Shown: positions 35,317 to 44,078, counted from the stretch's first letter. The stretch: 64,000 bases of DNA from Psychrobacillus sp044762655 (GCF_044762655.1 NZ_JBIWER010000002.1:124001-188000); one strand, 5' to 3'. Numbers and translations are program-made. The notes: generated by a model not told the origin, from the sequence alone.

Positions 35317-36699
35317 ATGAAAGCCCATACTGTAAGCAAAATTAGAGGAATTATTGACGGTAAGTTAGTACAAGGAACAGATGAAACGAAAATCTATTTT
35401 GGTGCCTACCGTATAAAACAAATTAAACACAAAAATACAATTCTATTTACAAATAAAAGAATTGTTAACTGGAAAAGTCTGGAGGAGTTTTTTCCTTTAG
35501 TGCTAGCGACAGAATGGAACTATAAAGAAAATGAGATTCCTGATAATGTAACGCTCATCTATGTGGCAAATTCGGAGCACGCCTATTGGACATTTATCCA
35601 TTATTATCGAAGCTTATTTGATATTCCAGTAGTCGCTATTACAGGAACCTCAGGTAAAACAACCACAAAGGAAATGATTAAGCATATTTTGTCCTTTGAT
35701 CATAAAGTGACCGCTACAAATCTCACGAGTAATTCACGGACAGCCTATTTACAATATCTTTTAAAAATGGAGGAAGACACGGAAGCAGCGGTATTTGAAA
35801 CGGCTGTAGGTGCACCAGGAGACGTTTTAAAAGCTGGAGAATATTTCAAGCCAACCATAGGAATTATTACAAATATAGGTGCTCATCACCTTAATTATTG
35901 CAAAACCCTGGAAGGCTATATTGCTGCAAAGGGAGAAATGGTCGAAATTATTGATCCTACAGGTGTACTAATTATTAACGGAGATGATTTTAATACACGA
36001 AAAATTAATGTAAAACGTTTTTCCGGAAAAATCGTAAAAGTTGGCAAGAAAAGAAATTGTCAATTTAAAGCAATGAATATCCATTACAGAAATGATGGTA
36101 TGCAATTTAGTGTCCAACATAAAAACAAAAATTATCAAGTATTTGTACCAGGTTTTGGAGAGCATCAAGTATACAATGCGCTATATGCAATTGCTGCTGT
36201 TTATGAAATGGGAGTAAGTGTGACGGAGGCAGCAAAACGTTTAAGGTCTTTTATAAAATATGAAAAGCAGCTTCAAGTTTTAGAAGGCATAAATGGGTCC
36301 CTAATTTTAGATGATACTTGGAGTTTGACGACGACATCGTTGGAAGCAGCGTTGAAGGTACTGAATGAAGTGGGTGTAGAGAAAAAAAAGATAGCGATAA
36401 TTGGGACGATTACGGATTTAGGGTCCTGGGGTTACATTATCCATAAAGAAGCAGGAAGTATCGTTTACCAAAATGGAGTAGATATATTAATAACAATAGG
36501 ATTCCATGCTAAAATAATTGCTGACCATGCAGTGGAAGTAGGGTTAAAATCACCTGTCTATAAATTTAATAATGGTATCCTCGCCTATGATTTGTTAAAA
36601 GAAATTGTGGATGATGAAACAATTATTCTTATTAAAGGTGATATGTACTCCCAAACCATTAAAGAATTAGCTTTTAAACTACGAAATAAGCCAAATTAG
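35317..36699 (+). CDS. MurF-like ligase, cluster gene 4
   Basis: A 460-residue Mur ligase-family protein. An N-terminal domain (MKAHTVSKIRGIIDGKLVQG) is followed by P-loop ITGTSGKTTTKEM, FETAVGAPGDV, TNIGAHHLNY, GYIAAKGEM (candidate carbamylated Lys), GEHQVYNALYAIAA and LDDTWSLTTTSLEAAL. In cell-wall MurF the last block carries NANP; here it reads SLTT, and the UDP-peptide DSR motif of the N-terminal domain is missing. It therefore keeps the ATP and ligation core but probably uses other substrates. ATG 35317 follows AAGGGGGTG and aligns with its paralogue at 39545; ATG 35287 has no ribosome site. Confidence 0.82.
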   Translation: MKAHTVSKIRGIIDGKLVQGTDETKIYFGAYRIKQIKHKNTILFTNKRIVNWKSLEEFFPLVLATEWNYKENEIPDNVTLIYVANSEHAYWTFIHYYRSLFDIPVVAITGTSGKTTTKEMIKHILSFDHKVTATNLTSNSRTAYLQYLLKMEEDTEAAVFETAVGAPGDVLKAGEYFKPTIGIITNIGAHHLNYCKTLEGYIAAKGEMVEIIDPTGVLIINGDDFNTRKINVKRFSGKIVKVGKKRNCQFKAMNIHYRNDGMQFSVQHKNKNYQVFVPGFGEHQVYNALYAIAAVYEMGVSVTEAAKRLRSFIKYEKQLQVLEGINGSLILDDTWSLTTTSLEAALKVLNEVGVEKKKIAIIGTITDLGSWGYIIHKEAGSIVYQNGVDILITIGFHAKIIADHAVEVGLKSPVYKFNNGILAYDLLKEIVDDETIILIKGDMYSQTIKELAFKLRNKPN

Positions 36700-36814
36700 A
36701 TTTGGAAGATAGAAGTCTAATAAATTTAAATATGCTCTGTATGGACAAACTGCCTTGCCAAAACAAGTAGATTCTTAATATGTTACAGTATTCTACTTGA
36801 AAGGAGGGATAACT

Positions 36815-37255
36815 ATGGGAAATGTTTGTCCATGTGGAGTATCTGTAGATGCTTTTTCTGAGGATAATAATGTTAAGTTTGAAGGTCAGAACGGTACGAT
36901 TGAAGGAAACTTAACGTACCTGGCGGAAGTATGTGTTACGACGCTAGCTGCTTCTACTCTGTCATTAGATTTTGAGGATACAGAAACACCTGGTGAAAAC
37001 GATTTCACTTTTACTGCAAACGAAATTACTTCGGTTGAATGTAAAAGAGAAGGTCAGAACTGTGTCGTAACTGTAACTGGTACAGGACTTGTGAATGGAA
37101 TGGAATTTCCGTTTGAAGCTGTTTTTAGAGACCAAGTTGCAACAGCAGCTGTCGATATTGTGCAAAGCTTCGAAATAACTGGTTTCTTTGACCAAAATGG
37201 CGCAGCTCCAGTTGAACAAGGTTCAATTGTAGCTTTAGGCTGTCAAGAACTGTAA
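36815..37255 (+). CDS. Small cysteine-bearing protein in the ligase cluster
   Basis: A 146-residue acidic protein with cysteines in CPCG (N-terminus), EVCVTT, VECKRE, QNCVVT and LGCQEL (C-terminus). The sequence is rich in Thr, Val and Phe in alternating patterns, suggesting beta strands. No signal peptide or membrane segment. ATG 36815 sits behind AAAGGAGGG. I do not recognise the family. The cysteine pattern and its neighbours suggest a structural spore-layer protein, possibly the acceptor of what the ligases make; that is inference. Confidence 0.6.
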   Translation: MGNVCPCGVSVDAFSEDNNVKFEGQNGTIEGNLTYLAEVCVTTLAASTLSLDFEDTETPGENDFTFTANEITSVECKREGQNCVVTVTGTGLVNGMEFPFEAVFRDQVATAAVDIVQSFEITGFFDQNGAAPVEQGSIVALGCQEL

Positions 37256-37303
37256 TAGAAAAATGATCAATTAATGTAGCGCTCACAAGGCAACATAGTC
37301 ATT

Positions 37304-37387
37304 CTTCATTACAAACCCAGACTCTAGCAAAGGTAAAGGAGGCCTTTTAGCGAAATCTTTCCAACGCTTTTCTGGGTTTGAATGAAG
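37304..37387. repeat. Inverted repeat related to the 125-bp hairpin repeat
   Basis: CTTCATTACAAACCCAGA (37304-37321) and TCTGGGTTTGAATGAAG (37371-37387) are inverted repeats with one extra base. On the minus strand the interior reads AAAAGCGTTGGAA and GGCCTCCTTTACC, like the 19950-20194 copies. It lies just before the tandem ATP-grasp gene. Confidence 0.6.
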
Positions 37388-37428
37388 TTTGAGTAAGTGA
37401 AAAGATGAATTTAAAGGAGGTATACAAA

Positions 37429-38721
37429 TTGGTACTAGGTAGGGGCAGACTCAGTCAATATAAACTATTGCAGGAAGAAAAAAAGTTGAGAAATCATCTG
37501 TTGGAAACTGTTTTATTTTCCAAACAAGCATTATTTTCTCTTTTAAATCAGCACAATACAGTTGTCATAAAACCCACTTTTGGCCCGGGGAAAATTATCA
37601 TATCCTTAGAAAATAATTGGTTTAAGATAAACTCCCAGCAGAAGGTGGTAAGTGTCAATGACAGAGAAGAAATGTATGAGTATCTAAAGCAATATGAATT
37701 AACACAAAAATACTATGTCGTTCAGCCTTTAAAATTTACTACCCCTCTATCACAAATCCCTTGTCGTTATTTCGTTACTGTCCATCGACAAAATTCCTCC
37801 TCCATGTGGCGTTCAGTATCTGTTACAAATAGTAAAGATTCCTCGGTTTTTATTAAACTTTTCCAAAGTCTAGTTCTAAACAAATCTAAAAGTCTATCTG
37901 TTTTAGTAGCAAAAAAATTAGGGAATTCCTTTCCAAGCTGCAACACGATTGTAGTGGAAGTCATCTACGATTACAAAACTGGCATTTGGATTTATGATTC
38001 TATGCTCCATTTTGCCATAAGTAAATGGGATCAGTATCAATTCCTTCGTAAATCCGTGGTTCCAAAGACAGATTTACTTACACGTTTCACGTTTAAAGAC
38101 TATCTATATAGGTTTAGTGAAGTCATTATAAAGCCATGTGTAGGTCAAAATGGAATTGGAGTTGTGCAAATCAAAAGAAAAGGGCCACAAGTCTATGAAA
38201 TCCATTCAGGAATAAGAACTATTGTAAAGACTAATTTAGATGAAGCTTATAGATATCTGGAAGATACTTTTCTAAACAAAAAGGATTATATAATCCAGCA
38301 AAGAGTACCACTAGCTACGATTGATAAATGTCCAATGGACGTTAGAGTCATAACTCAAATAGATGAATCTACCTGGAAAATAACCGGTAAAATAGTTAAA
38401 CTAGCAGGGAAAAAATTCATCGTAACAAATGCGGCTCAAAAGCTGCTCACTTTAGATGAGGCTATTCAGAATTCCACTATCTTATCTAAAAGCATCGAGC
38501 CATTAAACACTAAAATAAATGAGCTTTGTCTGTCAGCATCCCAAATGCTTGATAAAAAAAATATAGATCTGAAAATCATTGGCTTTGATGTTGGTATTAC
38601 AAACCAAGGAGACATTTGGATTATTGAAGGGAATTATGTTCCTGATCTTAAAATGTTCAAGGACTATGAAGAACAATACCAAAATATTAAAAAGCTCAAA
38701 AACAAAAATAGAAGAAAGTAA
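37429..38721 (+). CDS. Tandem YheC/YheD-type ATP-grasp protein, cluster gene 6
   Basis: A 430-residue protein with two ATP-grasp units in a row. Unit 1 (about 1-205) has VVIKPTFGPGKII but ends in YDYKTGIWIYDS, lacking the Glu/Asn metal pair, so it is probably inactive. Unit 2 (about 215-425) has VIIKPCVGQNGIGVV, YIIQQRVPL, PMDVRVITQ and GFDVGITNQGDIWIIEGNYV and looks intact. It starts at TTG 37429 with AAAGGAGG 8 nt upstream; ATG 37405 lies before that site. YheC/YheD proteins are spore coat-associated in B. subtilis. Next gene after 14 nt. Confidence 0.8.
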   Translation: MVLGRGRLSQYKLLQEEKKLRNHLLETVLFSKQALFSLLNQHNTVVIKPTFGPGKIIISLENNWFKINSQQKVVSVNDREEMYEYLKQYELTQKYYVVQPLKFTTPLSQIPCRYFVTVHRQNSSSMWRSVSVTNSKDSSVFIKLFQSLVLNKSKSLSVLVAKKLGNSFPSCNTIVVEVIYDYKTGIWIYDSMLHFAISKWDQYQFLRKSVVPKTDLLTRFTFKDYLYRFSEVIIKPCVGQNGIGVVQIKRKGPQVYEIHSGIRTIVKTNLDEAYRYLEDTFLNKKDYIIQQRVPLATIDKCPMDVRVITQIDESTWKITGKIVKLAGKKFIVTNAAQKLLTLDEAIQNSTILSKSIEPLNTKINELCLSASQMLDKKNIDLKIIGFDVGITNQGDIWIIEGNYVPDLKMFKDYEEQYQNIKKLKNKNRRK

Positions 38722-38735
38722 AGGAGGTATATTCT

Positions 38736-39509
38736 TTGAAACAACAACTTGGAAAGTGGAAACAGTACTTATTATTGAGGAAAAACCCCTTAACCGCTAA
38801 TAGTATTCCAAGGACGGCTTTATACAATATGACTAACCTAAAGGATTTCATCAATAGTTTTGATTATGCCTATGTAAAACACGATACAACTGGACAGGGA
38901 AGAGCAATATATAAAGTATTTCAACGGGAGGATGGACGATATTGTTATGATGGCTATTCTATCCAGGGTGTACCAATTAGTAATTGTGTAAAAACATTAG
39001 AAAATTTCCATCAAATGCTGCATCCATTTGAGCGTTTGGGTCGTATGGGAAATTATATTGTTCAAGAGGGAGTCCTGAGTTTTACACCACAGGGACTGCC
39101 AGTGAGTCTACGAGTCCATATGCAGCTTTTAAAAGGTAAATGGCTTGTTGGTGGCATCAACGCAAGTATTGGTACAGTGGGATATTTGGGAAACGGTATT
39201 CTAAACTCTCATCGAGGCAGTGCAAAAATAACAATAGATGAATTATTGTCGGCTCATTGGCAAATGGATGAAGCAGAAAAGAAGCGAATAATTAAAGAAG
39301 TAGGAAAAGTGGCTACTTCAGCAGCAAAAGTGATAGCTGAACACGTTCCATCGAGAGAATACGGCATAGATCTAGGACTGAACGCACATCTTAAACCAAT
39401 CATATTTGAAGTAAACAATACTCCTGGTATAAGTGGATTTGCAAAACTCGAGGATAAATCTATATGGAGAAAAATCGTTGAAAATAGGAAACTACAAAAT
39501 GGAGAATAA
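38736..39509 (+). CDS. YheC/YheD-type ATP-grasp protein, cluster gene 7
   Basis: A 257-residue single-domain ATP-grasp protein. YAYVKHDTTGQGRAIY is the ATP loop, NYIVQEGVL the adenine-side strand, PVSLRVHMQLLKGKW the central sheet, and YGIDLGLNAHLKPIIFEVNNTPG supplies Asp/Glu/Asn for Mg. It is like one unit of the upstream tandem gene and even shares its ribosome site (TAAAGGAGGTATA, then TTG 38736), suggesting a tandem duplication. Followed 36 nt later by the second stand-alone MurF-like gene. Confidence 0.82.
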   Translation: MKQQLGKWKQYLLLRKNPLTANSIPRTALYNMTNLKDFINSFDYAYVKHDTTGQGRAIYKVFQREDGRYCYDGYSIQGVPISNCVKTLENFHQMLHPFERLGRMGNYIVQEGVLSFTPQGLPVSLRVHMQLLKGKWLVGGINASIGTVGYLGNGILNSHRGSAKITIDELLSAHWQMDEAEKKRIIKEVGKVATSAAKVIAEHVPSREYGIDLGLNAHLKPIIFEVNNTPGISGFAKLEDKSIWRKIVENRKLQNGE

Positions 39510-39544
39510 TTTTCCAAACTGTTTGAAGGAAAGGAGGAATTAGT

Positions 39545-40936
39545 ATGAAGCCTATACTTGTAAAGGACTTACGAAAGTTGCTGAACGGGGAACTAGTTAG
39601 TGGTTCTGACACATGGTTTGTCAGAAATGCAATTTATTATAAACGGCATGATCTTACAAAACGAAATACGCTTTTGTTTGTGAGCAGAGGTGATTCTATC
39701 AACTGGCAGGAAATAAATAATAAGGGACCAGCTCTTGTAATCACTGATAAACCCCATGCAGAGCTTAAAGAAGCGATGTCCAACACAACTGTTCTAAAGG
39801 TTAGTAGTCTTGTGCAAGCATATTGGAGTTTCATGGATTATTATCGAAAACTGTTTCCAATACCTGTAGTTGCTATAACTGGTACTTGTGGTAAAACTAC
39901 TACAAAGGAAATGATGAAGCATATTTTAAGTATTGATAGAAATGTACAGGCTTCCATAAGCAGTAAGAATGAACCGCGGCAATCATTACCTTACTTAACT
40001 GGCATCTCTGACCAAACAGATGTCGCCGTATTCGAGCTTGGCTTAGGAAATTCAGGTAATATCAAACATCAATGCCTAATATATCAGCCTACCATTGGAA
40101 TCATTACAAATATTGGAGTACACCATTTAGATGGCTGTGGTAGTCTGGAAGGATATATTAAAGCTAAGTCAGAAATAGTTAGCGGAATAGAAAAAAACGG
40201 AACATTAATCCTAAATGCTGAAGATCTTAATACGAAAAAGGTTTCTTTACGAAATTTTAAAGGAAAGGTAATCTATTTTGGGGTTAGCAAGAAGGCTAAT
40301 TTTAGAGCATCCAATATAGAATTCGCAAATAATGGCATGAATTTCTCCATCCATTATTTAAACAAAACATATAAAGCTTTCATACCGGGATATGGAGAGC
40401 ATCAAGTATATAACGCTCTTGCAGCAATTGCGGCTGTGCATGAAATGGGGATGGATTTAGATGTTGTCATACCTCGACTAGCAACGTTCCAAAATATGTC
40501 CAGACATCTTGAGTTTTCGAAGGGGATTGGTGGAAGTACAATTATAGATGATACATGGACGAATAATCCTACTTCCGTAAAAGCAGCATTAAATGTTTTA
40601 GAATCCATTGGAGCTGGTAAAAACGTTATTTTAGTCTTAGGAGATATTAATCGATTAGGTAATTTTGAAAAGAAATATCATGCGGAAATTGGAAGTCTTG
40701 TTGCCGAAAAAAATATTCATACGCTAATAACCATTGGAAGCAAGGCGGAAGAAATAGCTCGGAAAGCGTTAGCGGATGGAACGAACGCGGACGTGCATAT
40801 TTTTAAGGATACAGAAGGTGTAATGGAAGTCATAATACCAAAGCTAACCAAACAAGCAATATTGTTAATAAAGGGACCTATGTCCAGCCGTTCCATGATT
40901 GACTTCGCAAACCAATTAAAAAAGAATGATGAGTAA
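39545..40936 (+). CDS. MurF-like ligase, cluster gene 8
   Basis: A 463-residue Mur ligase-family paralogue of the gene at 35317. It has ITGTCGKTTTKEM (P-loop), FELGLGNSGNI, TNIGVHHLDG, GYIKAKSEI, GEHQVYNALAAIAA and IDDTWTNNPTSVKAAL. The last block keeps the NP of MurF, so this copy is the closest to a true ligase of the three; even so the N-terminal UDP-substrate motif is absent and the NNDIG motif is not recognisable. ATG follows AAAGGAGGAATTAGT. Last gene of the run from 37429; folded repeat copy 2 follows it. Confidence 0.84.
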   Translation: MKPILVKDLRKLLNGELVSGSDTWFVRNAIYYKRHDLTKRNTLLFVSRGDSINWQEINNKGPALVITDKPHAELKEAMSNTTVLKVSSLVQAYWSFMDYYRKLFPIPVVAITGTCGKTTTKEMMKHILSIDRNVQASISSKNEPRQSLPYLTGISDQTDVAVFELGLGNSGNIKHQCLIYQPTIGIITNIGVHHLDGCGSLEGYIKAKSEIVSGIEKNGTLILNAEDLNTKKVSLRNFKGKVIYFGVSKKANFRASNIEFANNGMNFSIHYLNKTYKAFIPGYGEHQVYNALAAIAAVHEMGMDLDVVIPRLATFQNMSRHLEFSKGIGGSTIIDDTWTNNPTSVKAALNVLESIGAGKNVILVLGDINRLGNFEKKYHAEIGSLVAEKNIHTLITIGSKAEEIARKALADGTNADVHIFKDTEGVMEVIIPKLTKQAILLIKGPMSSRSMIDFANQLKKNDE

Positions 40937-40961
40937 GAAATACGAAAGCGCCTATGCTTTG

Positions 40962-41190
40962 GAAGTCAATTGCATCTTAGAGAGCACCTTTACGAATAGG
41001 AAAGCAACTTTTCTTTAGTTAAACAAAAACGCACTAAAAGGGAGGCTGGTTGTGACGTCATCACAACCAGCCTCCCTTAAAAATCACTCGGTGATCAAAT
41101 AGCAAAACGTCTGTCCAAAGCCCTTTAGAAACGATAGAAACAGGTTTTAACCTTCAGGGATTCGGCAAGTATTTCGCCCAGGTTTTTTGC
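40962..41190 (+). repeat. Large folded intergenic repeat, copy 2 (5-prime arms deleted)
   Basis: The central hairpin (41038-41078, AAGGGAGGCTGGTTGTGA with an exact complement and loop CGTCA) and the 3-prime blocks GTCTGTC, GCCCTTT and GAAACAGGTTTT are present. The matching 5-prime arms seen in copies 1 and 3 are missing between ACGCACTA and the hairpin. The upstream flank AATAGGAAAGCAACTTTTC is shared with copy 3. The element ends in CCAGGTTTTTT. Confidence 0.82.
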
Positions 41191-42579
41191 TTATTTTAGA
41201 ACTCGACGTGCAGAAACGTAATTTTGCTTAGCAAAAGTAGAATTTAAATTATCCTTAACGACACTACCTTTAGTTGTAAGGCTTAAATATTCGTTGTTTC
41301 CAATATAAATTCCTGTTTGCGATATTTTTGATGCAGCATTATTTGTAGAGAAGAACAAAAGATCTCCCTTTTGAAGATTAGCTTTTGACACAGCGGTTCC
41401 TGCTTGTGCTTGTCTGCTAGCTAGCTTATCTTTTACATCTATTCCTTGTTTTTTAAACACATAATACGTAAATCCAGCACTTGTAAAAGTTAAGTTGCTT
41501 TCATTATAGGAATAGCCAAATTTAACTTTACTCATTAGACTAGTTGCGAAATTCACAACTTTATCAGCAGACTGAGTAGTAGATGTTGTTGGAGCTGAAA
41601 CCGTCTCTTTAGGAGCTGGAGCGGCTACACTAGTCGTTGTGCCTCCTGAGATCACCCGTTTTGCAGTAATATAGTGCTGAGCATAATAATCTACAAATAG
41701 AACTCTTGTTAAAACACCACTTGAATTCGGAACGATGATACGGTGATCCCCAGCATAAATTCCTACCATTGTTGGTGTACTAGAACCTGTAACCCCATTA
41801 AAGAAAACTAAATCACCTTTCTTTAAGTTGGATTTAGAAACAGTCGTACCTTTTTTCATTAACTCTTTTAAATTCGTCGTACCTAAAGTTACACCATTTG
41901 ATTTATATACATGGTCAACAAATCCAGTCGCAGTAAAACGTAACGAGGAAGCGTTATTAGTAGTACCCATTGTTACTTTGTCCTTTAAGCTATACGCTTT
42001 ACTTACAATATTATCACCTTTTGTTGCAGGGTTAGAAGGAAGTAGTGTAGGTAGGACTCTACGCGCAGTAATATAACTATCTGTATAATAAGGCTTGCTA
42101 TCTAAATCTGTAATAACTATCTTTTGAGTAGGATCAGCCATTTGAATTATTTTATTGTCGCCTATGTACATACCTACGTGATTAGGGACATTTCCACCTC
42201 TGCTATCAAAGAACAGAAGATCACCTTTTTGTAATTGGCTTTTAGCAACATACGTACCTTGCTTCATCATATAATCTTCGTTATAAGTGGCAAGATCGAC
42301 TCCATTTTTCTCGAATATGTACATCAGAAAAGTAGCACAGGAGAATTTATATGGATAAGTAGGCTTATAATCTGTGTTACTGTAAGTAGCTTTACCTATT
42401 AAACTTTTTGCAGTTTTTATTAATTGGTCAGCCTTTGCTTCCACAGCAACCTGGTTGTTTTGTGGATTTATTGTAGCAGCTGAAGCTTGTATGTTTTGCA
42501 TTTCAACAGGGGCAATACTACCAAGTGTGCTTAAACTGATAATCGCTGTTAAAGTAGTTGCAACGAATTGTTTTTTCAT
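41191..42579 (-). CDS. Secreted protein with three NlpC/P60 domains, two catalytically dead
   Basis: A 462-residue exported protein with a signal peptide (MKKQFVATTLTAIISLSTLG, cleavage near SAA) and three NlpC/P60 repeats, a fold that cleaves cell-wall peptides. Repeat 1 keeps Cys in YKFSCATF and His in NHVGMYIG. Repeat 2 has RFTATGF and TMVGIYAG, and repeat 3 has TFTSAGF and SQTGIYIG, so Cys and His are lost in both. Linkers are rich in Ala, Pro, Thr and Ser. One active endopeptidase with two probable binding modules is expected. ATG 42577-42579 follows AGGAGGTACACG; a start 15 codons upstream lacks a site. Confidence 0.87.
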   Translation of the reverse strand: MKKQFVATTLTAIISLSTLGSIAPVEMQNIQASAATINPQNNQVAVEAKADQLIKTAKSLIGKATYSNTDYKPTYPYKFSCATFLMYIFEKNGVDLATYNEDYMMKQGTYVAKSQLQKGDLLFFDSRGGNVPNHVGMYIGDNKIIQMADPTQKIVITDLDSKPYYTDSYITARRVLPTLLPSNPATKGDNIVSKAYSLKDKVTMGTTNNASSLRFTATGFVDHVYKSNGVTLGTTNLKELMKKGTTVSKSNLKKGDLVFFNGVTGSSTPTMVGIYAGDHRIIVPNSSGVLTRVLFVDYYAQHYITAKRVISGGTTTSVAAPAPKETVSAPTTSTTQSADKVVNFATSLMSKVKFGYSYNESNLTFTSAGFTYYVFKKQGIDVKDKLASRQAQAGTAVSKANLQKGDLLFFSTNNAASKISQTGIYIGNNEYLSLTTKGSVVKDNLNSTFAKQNYVSARRVLK

Positions 42580-42761
42580 CGTGTACCTCCTAGTTTTTTT
42601 GAGCAACTTGATTTTAGCATGCAAAAGTAAGGGAACTTTGTGGGAAAATATTCCGAACCCGTTCTTTATAGCTACAATCCCTTATACTAAAGGAGTTTTG
42701 AGTGAAGTTTACAGTTTCATTACAAATATTTCAAAAGTGTAGCGAAATAAGTGTTTTTATC

Positions 42762-42790
42762 TAAAAAAGAAGCTCTCACAAGGAGAGCTC
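42762..42790 (-). terminator. Terminator of pgi
   Basis: Minus-strand AGCTCTC-CTTGT-GAGAGCT followed by TCTTTTTT, just after the pgi stop. Confidence 0.85.
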
Positions 42791-42797
42791 CGGTCCA

Positions 42798-44078
42798 TTA
42801 ATATCCTGGTTTTTTAAGAATTTTAAAGATATTATTCTTATAATCTTCCACACCTGGTTGATCAAATGGGTTAATATCTAGTAAATATGCGCTGTATGCA
42901 CATGAAATCATATAGAAGTACAACAAAAATCCGATATGCTCTTCGTCGATTTGCTCAATGGACAAGGAAACTTGTGGTACGCCGCCGTCTAAATGAGCGC
43001 TAGCGGTTGCTTCATGGCAGGCGTGATTGAATTCATGAAGTGTTAACCCACTCAAATAATTAAGCTCATCGCCATCGTTTTCTGCTTCAAACACAGTTAA
43101 ATCCTCATTTGCTTTTTCTACAGTTAAAAATGTTTCGAATAACATGCGTTTTCCGTCTTGAATGTATTGACCTAATGAATGCAAATCGGTCGAATAGACA
43201 ACAGATGCTGGGAAAATCCCTTTACCTTCTTTGCCTTCGCTTTCACCAAATAATTGCTTCCACCATTCTTGGATATAGCGTAGTTTTTCATCAAAAGTAG
43301 CCATAATTTCAACTGGGTATCCAGCATCATACAAATGCTTGCGAATAATAGCATACTGAATAGCACCATTGGTTGTTGTATCAAATATGTTGTATTCCTG
43401 TTCTGCATTTTTAGCCCCAGCCATTAATTTTTCGATATCATATCCTGCGGCCGCGATAGGAAGGAGACCAACAGCAGTAAACACCGAATATCTTCCACCT
43501 ATATCGTTTGGTACGACATAGCGCTTGTATCCTTTTTCTATCGCAAGTGATAGAAGTGCACCTTTTTCTTCATCCGTTGTTACGATTATACGAGATGTCG
43601 CCTGATCCCCATATCGTTTTTCCATATATTGCTGCAAAAACCGAAATGCCAAAGCAGGCTCAGTTGTTTTACCGGACTTGGAAATAACATTTAATGAAAC
43701 TTCTTTTCCATCTAAATAAGAAATTAGTTGCTTTAAATATTCTCCGCTAACCATATGACCTGCAAAAATAACTTCCAAACCATCCTTTTTATCAAATGGT
43801 GTCGATAATGCTTCAATCACTGCTTTAGATCCTAAGTATGATCCACCTATTCCTATAACGACCAGCACATCCGAATTAGAGCGTACTTGTTCGGCAGTTT
43901 TTTGAATATCATGCAGAAACTCAGTGCTCATCTTACTTGGCCAATCCACCCAACCTAAAAACTCAGCACCTGTTGCTGATTTTGTATGTATTCCCTGATG
44001 GATTTCCTTTAATTTACTCGTTACTTCTGTTGTTACTAGCTTTGCAAAATCCCCTGAAAAATTCACTTCAATATTCAT
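42798..44078 (-). CDS. pgi: Glucose-6-phosphate isomerase
   Basis: Glycolytic enzyme interconverting glucose 6-phosphate and fructose 6-phosphate, 426 residues, slightly shorter than the usual 450. Family blocks are VVIGIGGSYLGSKAVIEAL, VISKSGKTTEPALAFR (phosphate binding), GGRYSVFTAVGLLPI and the C-terminal NPFDQPGVEDYK. ATG 44076-44078 follows AAAGGGG; the ATG two codons upstream is part of that site. Single gene with its own terminator. A housekeeping gene like this indicates that the region is chromosomal. Confidence 0.95.
   Translation of the reverse strand: MNIEVNFSGDFAKLVTTEVTSKLKEIHQGIHTKSATGAEFLGWVDWPSKMSTEFLHDIQKTAEQVRSNSDVLVVIGIGGSYLGSKAVIEALSTPFDKKDGLEVIFAGHMVSGEYLKQLISYLDGKEVSLNVISKSGKTTEPALAFRFLQQYMEKRYGDQATSRIIVTTDEEKGALLSLAIEKGYKRYVVPNDIGGRYSVFTAVGLLPIAAAGYDIEKLMAGAKNAEQEYNIFDTTTNGAIQYAIIRKHLYDAGYPVEIMATFDEKLRYIQEWWKQLFGESEGKEGKGIFPASVVYSTDLHSLGQYIQDGKRMLFETFLTVEKANEDLTVFEAENDGDELNYLSGLTLHEFNHACHEATASAHLDGGVPQVSLSIEQIDEEHIGFLLYFYMISCAYSAYLLDINPFDQPGVEDYKNNIFKILKKPGY

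Noticed and set aside
35317..36699. Annotation as the essential cell-wall ligase MurF
   Set aside because: UDP-peptide and NANP motifs are missing, there are three such proteins, and there is no peptidoglycan gene nearby.
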